Of a stretch of 6,473 nt of DNA, positions 5,975-6,473 are shown one piece after another. The position numbers were made by a program, and so were the translations under genes. Position 1 is the stretch's first letter. Each line of letters opens with the position of its first letter. The notes under the pieces were generated by a model, which made no database searches, was not told the origin of the DNA, and was given only the letters and a program-made list of their open reading frames with translations. Source of the DNA: Oscillospiraceae bacterium (lineage in GTDB: Bacteria > Bacillota > Clostridia > Oscillospirales > Oscillospiraceae); contig JAHHSF010000076.1 in assembly GCA_020025375.1 (NCBI GenBank), positions 1-6,473 on the forward strand. The letters run 5' to 3'.

Positions 5975-6003
5975 ATAGCATAAAAATTCCCCGCGGAATA
6001 TAG

Positions 6004-6349
6004 GGGGGCGTACCGGTTTCGACGGGGACGCGGAAGCGGGAATAGCGGGCGGATGCGCCTAACATCCTTAAAATGGGCAACTTATAAATTAAAGAACAAC
6101 GACAACGTAGTTCTCGCCGCGGCTTAACGCGGCCGTCCTCCCCGGAAGGGCCACGAGTCGGGGGTGGGCGTGACGAAGTGGCGTCCGTGCGTACGCAAAG
6201 AGTTGCGCGTACCATGAATTATGACTCTACCGAGCTTTTGAGTGTGACGGCACACGCCTGAGCGAGGGAATGTAAAGTACCGTCTGCGCCCGGAGAGGTT
6301 CCCGTGAAAGTGTTTTCGGACAGGGGTTCGACTCCCCTCGCCTCCACCA
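6004..6349 (+). ncRNA. ssrA: tmRNA (transfer-messenger RNA)
   Basis: The 346-base RNA rescues stalled ribosomes together with SmpB and tags the unfinished protein for proteolysis. The 5' end GGGGGCG (6004-6010) pairs with CGCCTCC (6339-6345), followed by discriminator A and CCA (6347-6349). The third pair is G.U, the alanyl-tRNA synthetase identity element. The conserved TACCGGTTTCGAC lies at 6011-6023, and the T arm AGGGG-TTCGACT-CCCCT ends just before the acceptor strand. The tag frame ends at TAA (6125-6127), which lies in the loop of a GCCGCG/CGCGGC stem (6116-6133). With GCA at 6077 as resume codon the tag is ATYKLKNNDNVVLAAA; the exact resume codon is inferred. No clear promoter is seen in the 30 bases upstream, so the precursor may come from the smpB transcript. 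Confidence 0.97.
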
Positions 6350-6353
6350 AATG

Positions 6354-6416
6354 GACATTACACAAACACCTACTTTTTTAGCGGCGGCTTTGCCGTTTTG
6401 GTGTGGTTGTGATGTC
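6354..6416. repeat. Imperfect 17-base inverted repeat just past ssrA
   Basis: The left arm 6354-6370 (GACATTACACAAACACC) and right arm 6400-6416 (GGTGTGGTTGTGATGTC) pair over 17 positions with one G.U pair and a 3-base internal mismatch, around a 29-base interior holding two T-runs. As RNA this would be an extended terminator stem; as DNA it could be a small inverted-repeat element next to the tmRNA end. Confidence 0.5.
6381..6399 (+). terminator. Probable ssrA terminator
   Basis: CGGC (6385-6388) and GCCG (6392-6395) form a tight stem with a TTT loop, followed by TTTT (6396-6399); an earlier six-T run lies at 6374-6379. The small hairpin sits in the loop of the larger palindrome 6354-6416, about 32 bases past the tmRNA CCA end. 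The position suits termination of ssrA, but the stem is short. Confidence 0.45.
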
Positions 6417-6433
6417 AAAAGTGAATTGTCAAA

Positions 6434-6450
6434 CTAAGTGCAACACTTAG
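6434..6450. repeat. Perfect palindrome CTAAGTG-CAA-CACTTAG
   Basis: Two 7-base arms (6434-6440 and 6444-6450) are exact reverse complements with a 3-base centre. The size and symmetry suit a dimeric repressor operator or a transposable-element end. The stretch 6350-6473 holds no gene I can support and is more AT-rich than the rest of the window. It may be the edge of an accessory region that continues to the right. Confidence 0.5.
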
Positions 6451-6473
6451 CGAGCTCAATGTCCCACAGTTCC

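Noticed and set aside
5928..6215. 95-codon minus-strand frame over the tmRNA 5' part
   Set aside because: It is antisense to the conserved tmRNA, with no domain and no clear start site.
6227..6418. 63-codon minus-strand frame containing WWRRGESNPCPKT
   Set aside because: This is the well-known false protein made by translating the reverse complement of a tRNA-like or tmRNA 3' end (GGTTCGACTCCCC...CCA).
1..6473. CRISPR array, tandem repeats, toxin-antitoxin pair or defence genes
   Set aside because: No regularly spaced repeats and no matching gene pairs are visible; every sizeable gene belongs to a known housekeeping family.

Overview
The window reads as chromosomal DNA from a GC-rich member of the Clostridia. 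The WalRK-type two-component operon, a MecA-like ClpC adaptor, GGAGG-type ribosome binding sites before every gene and sigma-A-like promoters all point to a Firmicute. The strongly G/C-ending codons fit the Oscillospiraceae (Flavonifractor/Lawsonibacter-like), but that placement is an impression, not a search result.

Left half (1-4038, minus strand): one operon in the order nudF, walR, walK, YycH-like gene (running off the left edge). It is read from a consensus extended -10 promoter at 4010-4038. nudF and walR overlap by 4 bases (ATGA), and walK and the YycH-like gene overlap by 8. The exception is a 226-base walR-walK gap. It holds a 60-base GC-rich hairpin, a terminator-like stem, and a small hairpin with the walK Shine-Dalgarno sequence in its loop, just before a TTG start. 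The operon links an ADP-sugar hydrolase to the cell-wall stress sensor kinase, its response regulator and a membrane-anchored accessory protein.

Middle (4073-4921, plus strand): a divergently transcribed short MecA-like adaptor gene, then a 293-base non-coding stretch. This stretch begins with three hairpins in a row and ends with the smpB promoter and leader.

Right half (4779-6349, plus strand): smpB, a cytoplasmic cyclophilin-type prolyl isomerase and ssrA (tmRNA). The protein and RNA partners of trans-translation therefore sit together with a folding catalyst between them. The smpB Shine-Dalgarno sequence lies in a perfect GGAGG/CCTCC stem right against the start codon. The tmRNA has the G3.U70 alanine identity pair and an unusual tag ending VVLAAA.

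Right edge (6350-6473): past the tmRNA CCA end the DNA becomes more AT-rich and contains two palindromes and no gene. This could be the tmRNA terminator followed by the edge of an accessory element, since ssrA 3' ends are common insertion sites. I see no complete new system in the window. The most unusual signals are the RNA structures in the walK and smpB leaders, the tag sequence and the DNA beyond ssrA.
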